Source: UBA1858 sp039182865
Lineage (GTDB): Bacteria > Pseudomonadota > Gammaproteobacteria > UBA4575
Assembly: GCA_039182865.1 (NCBI GenBank)
Contig: JBCDBX010000049.1
Location: 1-13,762, forward strand
Length of the DNA stretch: 13,762 nucleotides
Direction: 5' to 3'
In this document: piece by piece, positions 6,567 through 13,686 of the stretch
Numbering within the stretch: the stretch's first letter is position 1
Layout: each line of letters starts with the position of its first letter
Program-made: the position numbers and the translations under genes
Notes under the pieces: model-generated
Told to the model about the DNA's origin: nothing
Seen by the model: only the letters and a program-made list of their open reading frames with translations
Database searches by the model: none

Positions 6567-7798
6567 TGCTAGCCTGGTTTTGGTCTGGCTGCATAGTTAT
6601 CTCTTTTTTAGCGTGTATTATTCAATTAGTCTTCCACGGTAATACCGAAATATTCAATCATGCAATTGCCACACTATTTGATACAGCGGGTTTAAGTGTT
6701 GAGATCGCCATTGGGTTGATAGGTTTAATGGCTGTATGGCTTGGGTTTTTTAAAATTGCAGAACATGCAGGCATCATTGATAACATCGCAAATATTCTGA
6801 CACCATTCTTCCAAAAATTGATGCCGGAACTGCCTCCTAAGCACCCCGCTATCGGATCCATGACAATGAATTTAGGTGCTAATGCCTTAGGCTTGGATAA
6901 TGCTGCAACACCTTTAGGCATCAAAGCGATGAAAGATCTGCAATCCGTTAATGACTCGTCCGATACTTTATCAAATGCGCAAATTCTATTTCTTGTTCTC
7001 AATACTTCAGCAGTAACTGTCATTCCAGTAACAGTTTTTTTATACCGAGCACAGCAAGGAGCTGCACATCCAACAGAAGTATTCATACCCATCTTAATTT
7101 CAACCTTTGCATCGACATTGGTCGGTTTACTCAGTGTCGCCTATGTGCAAAAACTGCCTTTACTCAACAAGACGGTATTAATTTATTTAGCGGCATTTAG
7201 TGCCGCACCTATTTTATTGGCAGCTTATTTTCTTTCTTTACCAAAGGAAGATATGAGCATACATGCACAGATATTTGCTAACTTAATATTATTTGCAGTC
7301 GTCGCTTTATTTCTTATCACAGGATGGGTCAAAAAAATAAATGTATATGATTCGTTTATTGAAGGAGCCAAGCAAGGATTTGAAACAGCGATTAAATTAA
7401 TCCCATACTTGATCGCCATGTTATTAGCAATTGCTCTATTACGTGCTAGTGGAGTTCTAACTGGTTTTTTAACTATTATCAGTAATGGTTTACAGCACTT
7501 TCAGATTGATACTAACTTTGTCGACGCACTCCCAACTGCAATTATGAAACCTTTTAGTGGAAGTGGTGCCAGAGCCGCGATGATAGAAGTCATGCAAAAC
7601 CAAGGAGTCGATTCATTTCCTGCCAAAGTGGCTGCCGTTATGCAAGGCAGCACCGAAACGACTTTTTATGTGCTCGCCGTTTATTGTGGTGCTGTTGGCA
7701 TTACCAAAATTCGCTACGCTATGACCTGCGGATTACTTGCGGATGCAGCAGGCATCACCACCGCAATCTTTATTTCTTACGCCTTCTTTGGCAGTTAA
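6566..7798 (+). CDS. Fused SpmA-SpmB nucleoside-recognition (Gate) membrane protein
   Basis: The 410-residue product joins two membrane domains that Bacillus encodes as separate spore maturation proteins A and B. The first half (about 1-200) has the SpmA hallmark NALGLDNAATPLG at 106-118 after a Gate-type helix bundle. The second half (about 265-410) has the SpmB hallmark KPFSGSGAR at 328-336 and GSTETTFYVLAVYCG followed by KIRYA. Around ten membrane helices are expected. The ATG at 6566 overlaps the previous stop as TAATG with AGGA upstream; a longer reading to 6533 would start inside the previous gene on a TTG. Fused forms occur widely in Gram-negative bacteria that do not sporulate, so the role is not sporulation; transport of a small metabolite or ion is inferred. 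Its stop is 3 bases from the convergent thioredoxin gene. Confidence 0.88.
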   Translation: MLAWFWSGCIVISFLACIIQLVFHGNTEIFNHAIATLFDTAGLSVEIAIGLIGLMAVWLGFFKIAEHAGIIDNIANILTPFFQKLMPELPPKHPAIGSMTMNLGANALGLDNAATPLGIKAMKDLQSVNDSSDTLSNAQILFLVLNTSAVTVIPVTVFLYRAQQGAAHPTEVFIPILISTFASTLVGLLSVAYVQKLPLLNKTVLIYLAAFSAAPILLAAYFLSLPKEDMSIHAQIFANLILFAVVALFLITGWVKKINVYDSFIEGAKQGFETAIKLIPYLIAMLLAIALLRASGVLTGFLTIISNGLQHFQIDTNFVDALPTAIMKPFSGSGARAAMIEVMQNQGVDSFPAKVAAVMQGSTETTFYVLAVYCGAVGITKIRYAMTCGLLADAAGITTAIFISYAFFGS

Positions 7799-7801
7799 AA
7801 T

Positions 7802-8350
7802 TTACTCTTGCAAAAGTTGAGCAATCAACGATTCCATCTGATTGGCACGTGCAGTATTTTCATGTGTTTCACCAATAAATACACCTCGCACATCGCCTTG
7901 CTTATCGACAATATAGAAGGTTGGCCAGTAACGATTGCGTAACGCTTTCCAATAACTAAAATCGTTATCCATCATGACAGGATGAGTGACGTTGAATTCA
8001 CGTGTTTTAGCAATCACATTTTTACGTTCATGCTCATGATCAAATTCAGGGGTGTGTATACCTATAATCTGGAAACGATCTTTACCAAAGCGTTCCTCCA
8101 AAGTTAACATCCAAGGAATAGAGCGATAGCAATTCCAACACCCGTATGTCCATATATCCAACATGACAACTTTGCCTTCGAGATCAGACACACTCAGAGG
8201 TGGGGAATTGATCCAGTCTTCTAATGCATTTTCAGTGAATTCTGGCAAAGGATAAGACTGTTTTTCTTTTGCCGTGGTGATTAAAGTTGTAAAAATAAAT
8301 CCGAATGATGCGAGTAGTAATATAAATGTTTTATAGTGATTTACAAACAT
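7802..8350 (-). CDS. Membrane-anchored thioredoxin-like protein (TlpA/DipZ C-domain type)
   Basis: The 182-residue protein begins with a hydrophobic segment (about 8-26) that is a signal peptide or anchor, then a thioredoxin fold. DIWTYGCWNCYRSIPWM gives the redox pair Cys71/Cys74 (CWNC), IIGIHTPEF follows, and the cis-proline is Pro143 in RYWPTFYIVD. The WTY-C-NC and HTPEF motifs resemble the periplasmic thioredoxin domain of DipZ-type proteins rather than classical DsbE. The ATG at 8350 lies inside the end of the reductase gene (10-base overlap), with GGAAGG 8 bases upstream, so it is coupled to that gene. It is probably a periplasmic thiol-disulfide oxidoreductase; its electron donor (a CcdA-like protein) is not in the window. 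Why it follows purine genes is unclear; co-transcription may be incidental. Confidence 0.85.
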   Translation of the reverse strand: MFVNHYKTFILLLASFGFIFTTLITTAKEKQSYPLPEFTENALEDWINSPPLSVSDLEGKVVMLDIWTYGCWNCYRSIPWMLTLEERFGKDRFQIIGIHTPEFDHEHERKNVIAKTREFNVTHPVMMDNDFSYWKALRNRYWPTFYIVDKQGDVRGVFIGETHENTARANQMESLIAQLLQE

Positions 8351-9330
8351 ACGATATACCTTCCAATGTGGTCTCCAGCTAAAACTTTTTCAAAAGTTTT
8401 AGGCAAGTCATTAAGTGAAACTTCTCCTGCACAAACTTGATTTAAGTTATGCGGACGCCATTCACTTCCAAGCTTTGACCACACTGTCTTGCGTAATGGT
8501 TGCGGGCATGCCGCCGAAGCGACGCCCAATACTGATACCGCACGCAATATAAATGGCATCGTGGTCGTTTCTACACAGACCCCTCCAGCCATCCCAATAC
8601 TTACAACATTCCCCCAAGGTTTTACGCATTTCGTCAGCCACGCTAGTACATCACCCCCTAAATTATCGATCGCACCGCCCCATGACCCTTTATGCAAGGG
8701 TGATTTATCTTTTTTTATTTCATCAGGATGAATAATGTCATTAGCACCAAGCGATTTAAGGTAATTTTCCTGGTGACTTTTTCTCGTCATAGCGACAACT
8801 TCGTAACCCTGCTGACTTAAAAGCTGGATAGCAAAACTACCTACCCCACCTGTTGCCCCTGTCACTAAGATAGGGCCATGATCGGGTGATTGATGATTAT
8901 CTTGCAAACGTTGCAATGCGAGTGCTGCAGTGAAACCCGCAGTACCTAAGATCATGGCGGTCTTTGCGTTCAATCCTTCAGGTATAGGCACAAGCCAGTC
9001 GGAGGGCACACGCGCATACTCGCTATAACCTCCATCATGCGCCTCACTCAAGCCACTACCATTCGCTAATACAGATTGACCTTGCTTGAATCTATCATCG
9101 CTTGACGAAACAACCACACCTGCTAAGTCAATCCCGCCATTCAATGGTGATGCGCGTAATATTTTTCCCTTGCCAGTGCCTGCAAGTACATCTTTATAAT
9201 TGATACTCGAATATTCAACTTTTACGACGACTTTGCCAGAAGATAAATCATCGAGATGGAGTTCCTCAATACCTGCACGCTCAAATTCTTTGTTCGCATG
9301 AATACGAAAAGCCTTGAAAGAATCTTGCAT
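8341..9330 (-). CDS. AcuI/YhdH-type medium-chain reductase (acrylyl-CoA reductase family)
   Basis: The 329-residue product is a medium-chain dehydrogenase/reductase without the zinc-binding cysteines. The N-terminal GroES-like domain includes VEYSSINYKDVLAGTGKGKI and FPLNGGIDLAGVV-like residues, then the Rossmann motif VTGATGGVGS at 155-164, and GGAIDNLGGDVLAW, GMAGG and TTTMPFILRAVSVLGV in the second half. These match the YhdH/AcuI group, whose characterised members reduce acrylyl-CoA with NADPH; quinone reductase is the older label. The true substrate here cannot be read from the sequence. The ATG at 9330 is 2 bases after the purK stop, with GGAA upstream, so it is the third gene of a purE-purK unit. 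The 3' end contains the ribosome binding site and start of the thioredoxin gene. Confidence 0.88.
   Translation of the reverse strand: MQDSFKAFRIHANKEFERAGIEELHLDDLSSGKVVVKVEYSSINYKDVLAGTGKGKILRASPLNGGIDLAGVVVSSSDDRFKQGQSVLANGSGLSEAHDGGYSEYARVPSDWLVPIPEGLNAKTAMILGTAGFTAALALQRLQDNHQSPDHGPILVTGATGGVGSFAIQLLSQQGYEVVAMTRKSHQENYLKSLGANDIIHPDEIKKDKSPLHKGSWGGAIDNLGGDVLAWLTKCVKPWGNVVSIGMAGGVCVETTTMPFILRAVSVLGVASAACPQPLRKTVWSKLGSEWRPHNLNQVCAGEVSLNDLPKTFEKVLAGDHIGRYIVCL
8359..8364 (-). promoter_or_regulatory. Ribosome binding site of the thioredoxin-like gene, inside the reductase gene
   Basis: GGAAGG on the minus strand is 8 bases before the ATG at 8350 and within the last codons of the reductase. 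It supports the overlapping start. Confidence 0.6.
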
Positions 9331-9332
9331 GC

Positions 9333-10463
9333 TTATTCCATTCCCATTAATCGTCTATAGACTTGTTCTGCATGTTGACGTACTTCAGTGATATTTTCAC
9401 TTAGCACATTAAAGTGCCCCATCTTGCGCCCCGGCTTTGCGCCTGATTTACCATACAGGTGTACTTTTACATTCACGTCTTCAAACAATGCATTAGCAGG
9501 CAGTACATTATCTTTCCATGCATCGCCTAGGATATTCACCATCGCGACTGCGCAATAATTTGTAGTATCAGCGGGAGTCCATCCACAAATCATACGGACT
9601 TGTTGTTCAAATTGAGAAATATTGCAGGCATCCATCGTATAGTGCCCACTATTATGAACACGTGGCGCTATCTCATTTACCAGTAATTGATCATCTTCAT
9701 CGACAAAATATTCAACCGTAAAAATTCCTACATAATCTAATTCTTCTGCAATACGATGTGCAATTTCACACGCATAAGTTTGTAATTCTGAAGACACTTC
9801 TGCAGGCACTGTACTGATATGCAAAATGCCATCCTTATGTTCATTGCGTGCGATGGGAAAATAGCAAACTTCACCTGATTGATTTCGTCCAAGCACCACA
9901 GAAATTTCACAATGTAAGTTAACTTTTTCTTCTAAAATACAAGGGATTTCACCAAGCGTTTTAAAAGCAAGTTTGGCGTCTGCAAGATTGTCGACAACTT
10001 GCTGGCCTTTGCCGTCATAACCAAATTCGGCAGTTTTTAAAATACATGGCCAATTTAAATGAGTTGCCTGATCTAAATCATCATGTTGATTGATCTCTAA
10101 AAATGGTGATGTTGGTATACCTAAGTTATTGACGAATGTTTTTTCACGAATACGATTTTGTGCTATGTGCACGGAATGAGGATTAGGACATACCAAACAA
10201 AAGTCCTGTAAATACTTAAGTGTATCAGCAGAAATATTTTCAAATTCGGTCGTGACTACAGAACAGGCTTTGCCAAATTCTTTTAATGCCTCATAGTCAT
10301 CATAATCCGCATGTATATGTCGACATGCCACTTCACCTGCAGGACTTTTTTCATTGGGATCGAAAACCCATACTTGATAACCCATGTCTGCCGCTGCCAG
10401 CGCAAACATACGGCCTAGCTGACCGCCGCCAAGCATGCCAAGTATTGAATCAGGTTTGATCAT
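9333..10463 (-). CDS. purK: N5-carboxyaminoimidazole ribonucleotide synthase
   Basis: PurK uses ATP and bicarbonate to carboxylate AIR on N5, giving the substrate of PurE in de novo purine synthesis. The 376-residue product is an ATP-grasp enzyme of usual length: N-terminal ILGMLGGGQLGRM (7-19), ATP-binding loop LKTAEFGYDGKGQ (about 140-153), ILEEKV, and the metal/active-site strand LLVNEIAPRVHNSGHYT (about 258-274), with the short C-terminal domain ending in KPGRKMGHFNV. The ATG at 10463 is 6 bases after purE's stop, so purE and purK form one transcription unit, as in most bacteria. No key residue appears missing. Confidence 0.97.
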   Translation of the reverse strand: MIKPDSILGMLGGGQLGRMFALAAADMGYQVWVFDPNEKSPAGEVACRHIHADYDDYEALKEFGKACSVVTTEFENISADTLKYLQDFCLVCPNPHSVHIAQNRIREKTFVNNLGIPTSPFLEINQHDDLDQATHLNWPCILKTAEFGYDGKGQQVVDNLADAKLAFKTLGEIPCILEEKVNLHCEISVVLGRNQSGEVCYFPIARNEHKDGILHISTVPAEVSSELQTYACEIAHRIAEELDYVGIFTVEYFVDEDDQLLVNEIAPRVHNSGHYTMDACNISQFEQQVRMICGWTPADTTNYCAVAMVNILGDAWKDNVLPANALFEDVNVKVHLYGKSGAKPGRKMGHFNVLSENITEVRQHAEQVYRRLMGME

Positions 10464-10469
10464 GAAAAA

Positions 10470-10955
10470 TTATTTGGGAGGGAGTACTTTTTTTAGCACT
10501 TCTTCACATTGTGAATTTCTATAAGCAGCGAGTTTCTCAGCTAATGCATCATCATTATTTGCCAGCATAGCCACTGCAAACAATGCGGCATTCTTTGCGC
10601 CCGCTTCACCAATCGCAAAAGTGGCTACCGGTACACCTTTCGGCATTTGCACAATAGACAGTAAAGAATCTTGACCTTGAAGATGCTTACTTGGAACAGG
10701 CACACCTAACACTGGAACCGTACTAATGGCAGCCGTCATCCCAGGCAAGTGAGCGGCACCGCCCGCACCTGCGATAATGCAATGCAAACCATTTTCCTTA
10801 GCACTTGAAGCGTACTCATATAAGTACTGCGGTGTGCGGTGTGCGGACACAACTTTACATTCGTGTTCCACACCAAATTCTTCAAGTACCTGAGCGGCTC
10901 CCTGCATGACAGGCCAGTCGCTATCGCTTCCCATGATGATTGCTATTTTGGCCAT
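10470..10955 (-). CDS. purE: N5-carboxyaminoimidazole ribonucleotide mutase
   Basis: PurE (class I) moves the carboxyl group of N5-CAIR to C4, giving CAIR, the substrate of PurC encoded divergently next door. At 161 residues it has normal class I length. Motifs are the phosphate-binding GSDSDWPVM (9-17), SAHRTP with catalytic His39, and AGAGGAAHLPGM (62-73); LGVPVPSKHLQGQDSLLSIVQMPKGVPV is the conserved central block. The presence of purK beside it confirms the N5-CAIR route. The ATG at 10955 lies before the first beta-strand; an AGGA is present but 12 bases away, so initiation may be modest. No PurR-type operator was recognised in the 122-base divergent gap to purC. Confidence 0.97.
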   Translation of the reverse strand: MAKIAIIMGSDSDWPVMQGAAQVLEEFGVEHECKVVSAHRTPQYLYEYASSAKENGLHCIIAGAGGAAHLPGMTAAISTVPVLGVPVPSKHLQGQDSLLSIVQMPKGVPVATFAIGEAGAKNAALFAVAMLANNDDALAEKLAAYRNSQCEEVLKKVLPPK

Positions 10956-11036
10956 ATTTCGGCGTGTTCCTGAGAAAAAACGCGCATTTTCCTCTTTTTG
11001 ACTACTAAAGGCTAGTGATTTGAGCCATATTTAGCA

Positions 11037-11042
11037 TACAAT
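11037..11042 (+). promoter_or_regulatory. Putative -10 box of purC
   Basis: TACAAT, identical to the -10 boxes proposed for the cytochrome and SpmAB units, lies 35 bases before the purC ATG. A -35 partner is poor (TAGTGA at 11013-11018, 18-base spacer), so the call is tentative. Confidence 0.4.
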
Positions 11043-11077
11043 CCACGCCTTTTTTAAGAGCGCCCTCAAGAATCAAT

Positions 11078-11962
11078 ATGACCCAAGTTGTGCACCAAAC
11101 TAGTCTTACATCTCTACCTTTACTGCATCGCGGTAAAGTGCGTGATATCTATGAAGTCGATACTGACCATATGTTAGTAGTTGCGACAGATCGTATTTCT
11201 GCATTTGATGTCATTTTGCCTAACCCTATACCCTACAAAGGTGCGCTACTAACAAACGTTTCTAACTTCTGGTTTGAGCGATTTAAAAATTTAGTCTCCA
11301 ATCAAGTGAGTGAAAAAACACTGGAAGATCTTAATCTTACTCAAGATGAACTCGCTCAAGTTATGGGACGTGCTGTAATTGTAAAAAGATTAAATGCATT
11401 ACCTGTTGAAGCCATTGTTCGTGGATATTTAATCGGTTCAGGATGGAAGGAATATCAAGCGCAACAATCAGTTTGCGGAATTAAATTACCAGCTGACATA
11501 CCTCTTGCGGGAAAACTTCCTAAAACTTTGTTTACTCCATCTACTAAAGCAGCTGTGGGAGACCATGATGAAAATATTTCATATCAACAAACTATTGATT
11601 TAATTGGTGAGGATGTTGCACAAAAAATTCGTGATGTCAGTATTAAGCTTTACGAGAATGCCGCTCAATATGCGCTCAGCAAAGGAATTATCATTGCGGA
11701 CACCAAATTTGAATTTGGTTTGGATAGCGAAGGCAATTTAACCTTAATTGACGAAGTACTTACACCAGATTCTTCACGCTTCTGGCCGGCAGATGATTAC
11801 ACACCGGGGGAAAATCCAAGTAGCTTTGATAAACAATATATCCGCGATTATCTTGAAACATTAGATTGGAACAAAAAGGCACCAGGTCCAGTATTGCCTG
11901 ATGAAATCATTAAAAACACGCAAGCCAAATACCAAGAAGCCGCTGATAAAATATTAAAATAA
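11078..11962 (+). CDS. purC: Phosphoribosylaminoimidazole-succinocarboxamide synthase (SAICAR synthase)
   Basis: PurC joins aspartate to CAIR with ATP, the step after PurE. The 294-residue product is the longer form of the family (the E. coli form is nearer 237). It shows HRGKVRDIYEV (17-27), VATDRISAFDVILP, EAIVRGYLIGSGWKEY, LFTPSTKAAVGDHDENI, IADTKFEFG and LIDEVLTPDSSRFWP. These cover the ATP, CAIR and metal sites. The ATG at 11078 lacks a good Shine-Dalgarno sequence. It is divergent from purE and probably shares a control region with it. No terminator is visible in the 57 bases after its stop, so transcription could continue into the surface-glycan genes. Confidence 0.97.
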   Translation: MTQVVHQTSLTSLPLLHRGKVRDIYEVDTDHMLVVATDRISAFDVILPNPIPYKGALLTNVSNFWFERFKNLVSNQVSEKTLEDLNLTQDELAQVMGRAVIVKRLNALPVEAIVRGYLIGSGWKEYQAQQSVCGIKLPADIPLAGKLPKTLFTPSTKAAVGDHDENISYQQTIDLIGEDVAQKIRDVSIKLYENAAQYALSKGIIIADTKFEFGLDSEGNLTLIDEVLTPDSSRFWPADDYTPGENPSSFDKQYIRDYLETLDWNKKAPGPVLPDEIIKNTQAKYQEAADKILK

Positions 11963-12019
11963 ACCTAACAATAAAGATTCCAAGCTTAATGCCTACATAA
12001 ACATCAACCAATTCAGCAT

Positions 12020-12871
12020 ATGAATGCAACTAGAAAAGTGATACCAAGAACAATCTGGTTATTATGGTACCAGGGAATATCAGACGCACCTTTCATTGTT
12101 AAAGAATGTGTTGACTCATGGGTAAGAAAGAACCCCACATGGGATGTAATTATTTTGGATTCTACCAACCTAAATGCCTATGTTGATTTAGATATGCCTG
12201 CTGAAATTTTAGAAAATATACCTTTAACTCAACAGTCAGATATTGTTCGACTTAAGTTGTTATCCAATTATGGTGGGATTTGGGCTGACGCTACCACACT
12301 ATGTTTAATGCCATTAGATAATTGGATAGATAAGTATACTTGTTCAGGTTTCTTTACTTTCCATAAACCTGGCGCAGATCGACTATTATCAAGCTGGTTT
12401 ATCGCATCAGAAAAAAATTGCGCCTTATGTGACAAGCTTTATAAGGAACTAAGACTATATTGGATTAATAATAAGTTTGGCATGCTAAGCACTAGAAAAA
12501 AAAAATTAGTGAAGAAATTATCGAAATATTTAAACAAAAATGAAAAAACAGCTAGATGGTGGTTTAACCCATTAATTACCAAGGTGCTTAAAGTATACCC
12601 ATATTTTGCAATACACTACATGTTCGAAAGATTGATTTCAAAAGATAAAAATTGCAAGCAAATCTGGGAAGAAATGAAAATTTTAAGTGCCGATATCCCT
12701 CATCTAGTTTTGCAGAGGGGTATTTTTTCAAAAGATATATCTGGTTATGAAAATGAAGTAGTCAACCTAGAAATTCCGATGCTTAAACTGACATGGAAAT
12801 ATGATGATTCAAAATATTCGACCGACTCTCTGCTTCATCATGTTATAACGAAGAATAGCAACTCATCATAA
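12020..12871 (+). CDS. Capsular-polysaccharide-type glycosyltransferase (DXD family)
   Basis: The 283-residue protein resembles the capsular polysaccharide synthesis glycosyltransferases (Caps_synth, related to the DXD-sugar transferases). Evidence: IPRTIWLLWYQG at 8-19, CVDSWVRKNPTWDVIILD (30-47), QSDIVRLKLLSNYGGIWADAT at 72-92 with Asp74, Arg77 and the presumed metal-binding Asp90, then CLMPLDNWI. It transfers an unidentified sugar in making a cell-surface glycan. No signal peptide or membrane helix is seen, so it should act on the cytoplasmic side. The start has no Shine-Dalgarno sequence. A run of ten A residues in the DNA (12496-12505), encoding the Lys-rich stretch RKKKLVKK, could slip and shift the frame. 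Base composition is clearly AT-richer than the metabolic genes to the left. It is followed 35 bases later by the sulfotransferase. Confidence 0.82.
   Translation: MNATRKVIPRTIWLLWYQGISDAPFIVKECVDSWVRKNPTWDVIILDSTNLNAYVDLDMPAEILENIPLTQQSDIVRLKLLSNYGGIWADATTLCLMPLDNWIDKYTCSGFFTFHKPGADRLLSSWFIASEKNCALCDKLYKELRLYWINNKFGMLSTRKKKLVKKLSKYLNKNEKTARWWFNPLITKVLKVYPYFAIHYMFERLISKDKNCKQIWEEMKILSADIPHLVLQRGIFSKDISGYENEVVNLEIPMLKLTWKYDDSKYSTDSLLHHVITKNSNSS
12496..12505 (+). repeat. Ten-A homopolymer inside the glycosyltransferase gene
   Basis: Ten consecutive A bases lie within codons for Arg-Lys-Lys-Lys, near codon 160. It is the longest homopolymer I noticed in the window. Gain or loss of one A would truncate the enzyme. 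Whether it varies in nature is not shown here. Confidence 0.8.
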
Positions 12872-12906
12872 GCGAATTATAACCAACATACATATCCGAG
12901 TTATAT

Positions 12907-13686
12907 ATGTCAATTTCAAGCAAAGTAAGAAAATGTACTACGCTTATACTTAAACCTGGCGTTATAACTGGTCACTCAAAATATTTATTCATGCTTAGTC
13001 ATATGAGGAGCCGATCTTCAGTTTTATCTCATATTTTAGGAAGCAACGATAATATTTGCGGTTATAGTGAATTGCATAACTCTTATTCTAGTTACATAGA
13101 TATAATCAAAATGAGAATCAATATCTATAATGAATTGAAATGCGATCTAAGAAACAAATATTTACTCGACAAGCTTCTACATAACAAATTGAAAATATCA
13201 GATAGAGTATTAGAGACCACAACACCTAAATTTATTTTTCTATTGAGAAAACCTGAAAGCACAATAAAGAGCATTATAAATATGGGAAATATTACTAATA
13301 TTGAATGGTATAAGAACCCAGAGATGGCCTCTGAATACTATTGTTCTCGACTTTTACATCTGACAGAGTTTTCAAAGATTCTAAATGGCAACTATTTCTT
13401 CATAGAATCAGATGATCTATTAGATGAAACAAATTTTGTTTTGGAGAACCTAACAAACTGGCTAGATCTACCTACGCCTTTGAACAATAGTTACACAGAG
13501 TTTGATAATACGGGCAAACCAGGATATGGCGACCCCTCGGAAAAAATTCACGCAAGAAAATTAATCAAAACAAAGAGCTACCCAGACATTAGAATTTCCC
13601 AAAAAATTTTGCAAAAAGCAAAATCTTATTATGAAAGATGCAAAGCTTCTCTAGAACTAGATTCTCAAGAGCATGCAAATAGCTAA
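12907..13686 (+). CDS. Sulfotransferase family protein, probably for a surface glycan
   Basis: The 259-residue product looks like a PAPS-dependent sulfotransferase. The 5'-phosphosulfate loop is LFMLSHMRSRSSVLSHIL (27-44), followed by GYSELH (52-57). The 3'-phosphate strand and helix are FIFLLRKPESTIKSI (109-123), with Arg114 and Ser118/Ser122 as likely binding residues, and the C-terminal GYGDPSEKI (206-214) matches the loop that closes over PAPS. In the first loop Arg36 stands where many relatives have Gly. It would move sulfate to a sugar or other acceptor, most likely the glycan built by the upstream glycosyltransferase. No signal peptide is seen. The ATG at 12907 has no clear ribosome binding site. 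Codon use is very AT-rich, which suggests transfer with its neighbours. The acceptor is unknown. Confidence 0.78.
   Translation: MSISSKVRKCTTLILKPGVITGHSKYLFMLSHMRSRSSVLSHILGSNDNICGYSELHNSYSSYIDIIKMRINIYNELKCDLRNKYLLDKLLHNKLKISDRVLETTTPKFIFLLRKPESTIKSIINMGNITNIEWYKNPEMASEYYCSRLLHLTEFSKILNGNYFFIESDDLLDETNFVLENLTNWLDLPTPLNNSYTEFDNTGKPGYGDPSEKIHARKLIKTKSYPDIRISQKILQKAKSYYERCKASLELDSQEHANS

Noticed and set aside
8670..8715. KSPLHKGSWGG in the reductase resembles repeat-derived peptides (SPL-KGG type) coded by interspersed palindromic repeats.
   Set aside because: The E. coli YhdH protein as I remember it has a matching stretch (SRPLEKQVWAGAID) at the same place, so this is native enzyme sequence and there is no length excess.
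10956..11077. A PurR-type operator between purE and purC.
   Set aside because: No good match to the ACGCAAACGTTTGCGT type palindrome was found by eye; only loose GCGC/AT patches are present.
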